Origin: Streptomyces sp. NBC_01460
GTDB lineage: Bacteria > Actinomycetota > Actinomycetes > Streptomycetales > Streptomycetaceae
Reading direction: 5' to 3'
Assembly (NCBI RefSeq): GCF_036227405.1
Contig: NZ_CP109473.1
Location: forward strand, 2,976,001 to 3,040,000
DNA length: 64,000 nt
Under the pieces are notes generated by a model. It saw only the letters and a list, made by a program, of their open reading frames with translations. It searched no databases and was not told where the DNA came from. Both the position numbers and the translations under genes were made by a program. Positions 61,085 to 64,000 of this stretch are shown here, piece by piece (the first letter of the stretch is position 1; each line of letters opens with the position of its first letter).

Positions 61085-62581
61085 TTACGGCCTCAGCGTG
61101 CCCCGGTTCCGCTGGAGTTCCTCGTCCCGCTTGTCGAGGCGGGCGTCGAACGCCGCGAGGGGCTTCGCCTTCGCCGGGTCGGCCTCGACGACCGCGGGCG
61201 CGACCCCGGCCCAGCGGAGGATGGCCGCGGTGGCCCTCGCCTTCTCGTCGGCCACGAGACCGGCGACCTTGGAGCCGTGGTTGCCGCCGGGCACGGTGTA
61301 GACGTGGCTGTCCCTGGCGCCCTTGCCGAGGCGGAAGGGCTCGGCGCCCCACGGGTCGTTCTCGCCGTAGACGTACATCATGTGCCGGGCGTTGTTCCTG
61401 ACCCAGCTGTCCACGTCACGCATCGCCGAGGGCTGGAACGTCATCGGGATGGAGCGCGGGACGAAGCTGCGCGGCGGCTGGTAGCCGTAGCGGCTGAGCG
61501 TGCCGAGCCAGGGCTGCCGGATGTCGGGCGAGCCGAGCTGGGTGCCGGCCTGGTAGTAGTACGGCGTGTAGGTCGCCAGGCCCTGGTCGGCGTAGGCGGA
61601 GAAGCCCGAGATGCCGTCGACCGAGTCCCAGATCTCCTGGTCGGTGGCGTGCGCGGCGTCGGCCGGGATGCTCGCGCAGTCGGCGAGCAGGCTGTACTGC
61701 CAGAACGCCCAGACGTAGTCCATGACGACGGCCTCGTACGCCTTGTCGAGCGTGCCGACCGTGTCGAAGGTGAAGCCGTTCTCGGCGGCGTACGCCTCGT
61801 ACTTCTTCTCCAGCGGCGCACGGCGGACGAGCGCCTCGCGCTGGACCCCGGCCAGCCGGTCCCGGCACTCCTTGGTGCCGACGCGCGCGAAGAACCGGTC
61901 GTACGCCGAGTCCTCGTCGTTGACGACGTCGTTGGGGGCGACGTAGGCGACGACGCCGTCCATGTCCTTCGGGTAGAAGCGCTCGAAGTAGGTGGCGGTC
62001 ATGCCGCCCTTGGAGCCGCCGGTGGTGAGCCAGTTCTCGGAGTAGATCTTCTTCAGCGCCGTGAAGACGCGGTGCTGGTCGCTGGCGGCCTGCCAGATGT
62101 CGAGCTTCGACCAGTCGGCGGGGGCCGGGCGGGACGGGGTGAAGAACCGGTACTCCAGGGAGACCTGGTTGCCGTCGACGATCTGCGTCGGCTCGCTGCG
62201 GCTGGGGTTGGTCGAGACGTTGTAGCCGCTGGTGAAGAAGACCGTGGGCCGGGTCGTGTCCTTGTGCAGCAGCGTGACGCGCTGCTGGAAGGTCCCCTTG
62301 GACGGGTGCCTGTGGTCCACCGGCTGGGTGTAGTTCAGGACGAAGAAGCGGTAACCGGGGTACGGCTTCTCCTCGATCAGGCTCATTCCCGGGACGGCCA
62401 GGATGCGGTCCTTGATGTCCTCGCTGCTGTTCTCGCCGCTGCTCGTCGAGCCGCTGCTGGTCGAGCTGCTCTGCTTCGCGGCCGGTTCCGCGGCGGTGGC
62501 CGCACCGGCCGAGGCTCCGGTCGCACTCACTGTGCCTATGAGCACCGCGAGCGACAGAACGCCTCTGAGCGCCTTGCGCAT
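61085..62581 (-). CDS. Exported PS-10/S28-type serine peptidase
   Basis: A 498-aa secreted alpha/beta-hydrolase peptidase. The signal peptide is MRKALRGVLSLAVLIGTVSA and onward to AGAATA. A Ser/Gly-rich linker (SSSTSSGSTSSGENSS) follows. The mature enzyme has YRFFVLNYTQPVDHRHPSKGTF, the nucleophile in TTGGSKGGMTATYFERFYP, the acid in YGENDPWGAEPF, and His in VPGGNHGSKVAGL. This matches the Streptomyces PS-10 tripeptidyl aminopeptidase-like family. It removes short peptides from proteins outside the cell. ATG has AAGGGGAGGG upstream. Not linked in operon with its neighbours. Confidence 0.9.
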   Translation of the reverse strand: MRKALRGVLSLAVLIGTVSATGASAGAATAAEPAAKQSSSTSSGSTSSGENSSEDIKDRILAVPGMSLIEEKPYPGYRFFVLNYTQPVDHRHPSKGTFQQRVTLLHKDTTRPTVFFTSGYNVSTNPSRSEPTQIVDGNQVSLEYRFFTPSRPAPADWSKLDIWQAASDQHRVFTALKKIYSENWLTTGGSKGGMTATYFERFYPKDMDGVVAYVAPNDVVNDEDSAYDRFFARVGTKECRDRLAGVQREALVRRAPLEKKYEAYAAENGFTFDTVGTLDKAYEAVVMDYVWAFWQYSLLADCASIPADAAHATDQEIWDSVDGISGFSAYADQGLATYTPYYYQAGTQLGSPDIRQPWLGTLSRYGYQPPRSFVPRSIPMTFQPSAMRDVDSWVRNNARHMMYVYGENDPWGAEPFRLGKGARDSHVYTVPGGNHGSKVAGLVADEKARATAAILRWAGVAPAVVEADPAKAKPLAAFDARLDKRDEELQRNRGTLRP

Positions 62582-62658
62582 GCACCCTCCCCTTGATTCA
62601 CGACAGTCGCCGTGAACCTAGCGGGGGCACCACCTGCCACGCCAGACCCACCCGCGTG

Positions 62659-63120
62659 TCAGCACAGGATCCACCCCGTGGAGCCCGAGGATCCCCCGAC
62701 CGAACCAGAGGCACGGACGCAGCGGTTCAGCGCGTGCACCGTGACCGGTCCGGCCAGGCTGGTGAACGCGCCGCTGTCGACGACCGCGTGTCCGCCCCTC
62801 GGCTGCAGCGACACCCGCATCGCCCGTCGCGCACCCGGCTTCCTGGCGACGCTGACGGCGCAGGCGTAGGCGCGGCTCTTGTAGACGCGCAGGGAGCCGG
62901 TGGAGAACGTCACCGTCTTGACCAGCCGCCCGGAGCAGGCCGACGCGGCGTGCGCGGGGGCCGAGCCGGCGGGTCCCGTCACGAGACCGAGGGCCCCGAG
63001 CAGCGGCAGGACGAGGAGCACCACCGCTGCACGCCGGCCTGCCGGACTCCCCTGACGCCCCTGACTCCCCAGTGGTCCCGGAAGTCCCTCCGGTCCCGAT
63101 GACCTCACTCGTCTCGCCAC
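62659..63120 (-). CDS. Exported protein similar to spore-associated protein A
   Basis: A protein of about 153 aa with an Arg-rich N-region, a long hydrophobic signal (AAVVLLVLPLLGALGLVTGPAGSAPAHA) and a mature part of about 95 residues with four Cys. GGHAVVDSGAFTSLAGPVTVHALNRCVRASGSVGG lines up by eye with the DSGSFSYYAGPV...CV.WGGS pattern that I remember from SapA. SapA is found on Streptomyces spores; its function is not known. Start is uncertain: GTG at 63120 is chosen for GGTGGA upstream, while the frame is open to GTG at 63180. Confidence 0.65.
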   Translation of the reverse strand: MARRVRSSGPEGLPGPLGSQGRQGSPAGRRAAVVLLVLPLLGALGLVTGPAGSAPAHAASACSGRLVKTVTFSTGSLRVYKSRAYACAVSVARKPGARRAMRVSLQPRGGHAVVDSGAFTSLAGPVTVHALNRCVRASGSVGGSSGSTGWILC

Positions 63121-63240
63121 ACCGTCCACCCCATCCACCCCGCCCGCTTCATCGAACACGCTGCCCCTCACCGGACACACGTACGCATGGGTCTACGACG
63201 CGGGAAGAGCGCCCTCAGGTTGCGGAACGGGGGCACGAGG

Positions 63241-64000
63241 TCATACGCCTGCCGGGGTGTCCTCGCCCAGGCCCTCCCCTATGAAGGTGCGCCACAGCCG
63301 CGCGTACGCGCCGTCCCTGGCCAGCAGCTCGTCGTGGGTGCCGTCCTCGGCGACCCGGCCCCCGTCCATCACCACGACCCGGTCGGCGCGCGCGGCCGTC
63401 GTCAGCCGGTGGGCCACCACCAGCGTGGTGCGCCGGCCCGCCAGCCGGTCGGTGGCCTGGTTGACCTGCGCCTCACTGGCCAGGTCGAGGGAGGCGGTCG
63501 CCTCGTCGAGCAGCAGGATGTCCGGGTCGACCAGCTCGGCCCGGGCGAGCGCGATCAGCTGGCGCTGCCCGGCGGAGAGGTTGCGGCCCCGCTCGGCCAC
63601 CGTGTGCAGATAGCCGTCCTCCAGGGTGGCGATCATGTCGTGCGCGCCGACGGCCCTGGCGGCCGCCTCCACCTGGGCGTCGGTGGCCTCCGGCTGTCCG
63701 TAGGCGATGGCGTCGCGGACCGTCCCCTCGAAGAGGTAGGACTCCTGCGGCACGACTCCGAGCCGGTGGCGGTACGCGGTCCTGTCGAGCCGGCGCAGGT
63801 CCGTGCCGTCGGCCGTGACCCGTCCGCTCGTCGGGTCGTAGAAGCGGGCGACGAGCTTGACCAGGGTGGACTTGCCCGCTCCCGTCTCGCCGACGAAGGC
63901 GACCGTCTGGCCCGCCGGGATGCGCAGGTCGATCCCCGTGAGGGCCTCCTCCTCGCCGGTGTACGCGAACGACACGTCCTCGAACGCGATCTCGCCGCGC
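63241..64000 (-). CDS. ABC transporter ATP-binding/permease protein, C-terminal part
   Basis: The frame runs off the right edge; 253 residues of the nucleotide-binding domain are visible. They include FAYTGEEEALTGIDLRIPAGQTVAFVGETGAGKSTLVKLVARFYDP (Walker A), VVPQESYLFEGTVRDAI (Q-loop), NLSAGQRQLIALARA (signature), LLLDEATASLD (Walker B), and VVAHRLTTAARADRVVVMDGGRV (H-loop). The form is that of MsbA/MDR-like ABC exporters whose membrane domain precedes the ATPase. The missing N-terminal half should lie beyond base 64000. Substrate unknown. Confidence 0.9.
   Translation of the reverse strand, partial: RGEIAFEDVSFAYTGEEEALTGIDLRIPAGQTVAFVGETGAGKSTLVKLVARFYDPTSGRVTADGTDLRRLDRTAYRHRLGVVPQESYLFEGTVRDAIAYGQPEATDAQVEAAARAVGAHDMIATLEDGYLHTVAERGRNLSAGQRQLIALARAELVDPDILLLDEATASLDLASEAQVNQATDRLAGRRTTLVVAHRLTTAARADRVVVMDGGRVAEDGTHDELLARDGAYARLWRTFIGEGLGEDTPAGV

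Overview
The window looks like a piece of a Streptomyces chromosome. Coding sequence is extremely GC-rich at third codon positions, and GTG starts and GTGA/ATGA stop-start overlaps are frequent. The gene families are typical of the genus: a DUF5753 helix-turn-helix regulator with a DUF397 partner, a SARP regulator, a LuxR-type ATPase regulator, class III lanthionine synthetase, a SapA-like exported protein, and copZ-copA near citrate synthase and recD2. From memory, the last arrangement resembles the S. coelicolor copZA-citA region. I see no tRNA, rRNA, insertion sequence, integrase or CRISPR array.

Layout. 1-1734: a GNAT end cut by the window edge, an SDR and a DUF4291 gene. 1830-9237: a myo-inositol catabolic block (iolC, an aldolase, iolB, iolD, iolA on the minus strand) facing a divergent IolE/MocC-like gene across a striking symmetric dyad. 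9378-14000: a small HTH gene behind 26-bp tandem repeats, a zinc alcohol dehydrogenase, and an MMPL exporter with a divergent TetR regulator. 13945-17033: copper export (CsoR-like box, copZ, copA). 17634-21846: citrate synthase, RecD2 and two small coupled ORFs. 21987-31330: small regulators and mixed genes (DUF5753/DUF397, zinc-ribbon HTH protein, ECF sigma factor with CU044_5270 partner, SMI1/KNR4, methyltransferase, ChW-type membrane protein, Rid/HxlR pair, one unknown). 31595-35890: a second sugar operon (TIM-barrel isomerase, DUF993, Gfo/Idh/MocA) with a LacI regulator and an obvious operator.

36027-56176 is the most interesting part, a 20-kb RiPP and regulatory island. It holds a class II LanM with an unusual 64-aa partner peptide, a LuxR-type giant regulator, a SARP, and a class III set (lanA, MFS exporter, LanKC). 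Divergent from lanA is a radical-SAM / heme-oxygenase-like (HDO) / 81-aa cysteine-free peptide operon. That is followed by a cyclase-AAA-TPR protein, an S8 protease without a signal peptide, and a GAF protein. Tandem 11-bp repeats of SARP type lie between lanA and the radical-SAM gene. The inference is that the SARP may control one or both sets. The radical-SAM/HDO/peptide unit with its signalling and protease neighbours is the best candidate for an undescribed system.

56285-64000: a sugar isomerase-like gene, EamA transporter, LysR regulator, exported NagZ-like GH3 enzyme, exported PS-10/S28-type peptidase, SapA-like exported protein, and the C-terminal end of an ABC exporter running off the right edge.
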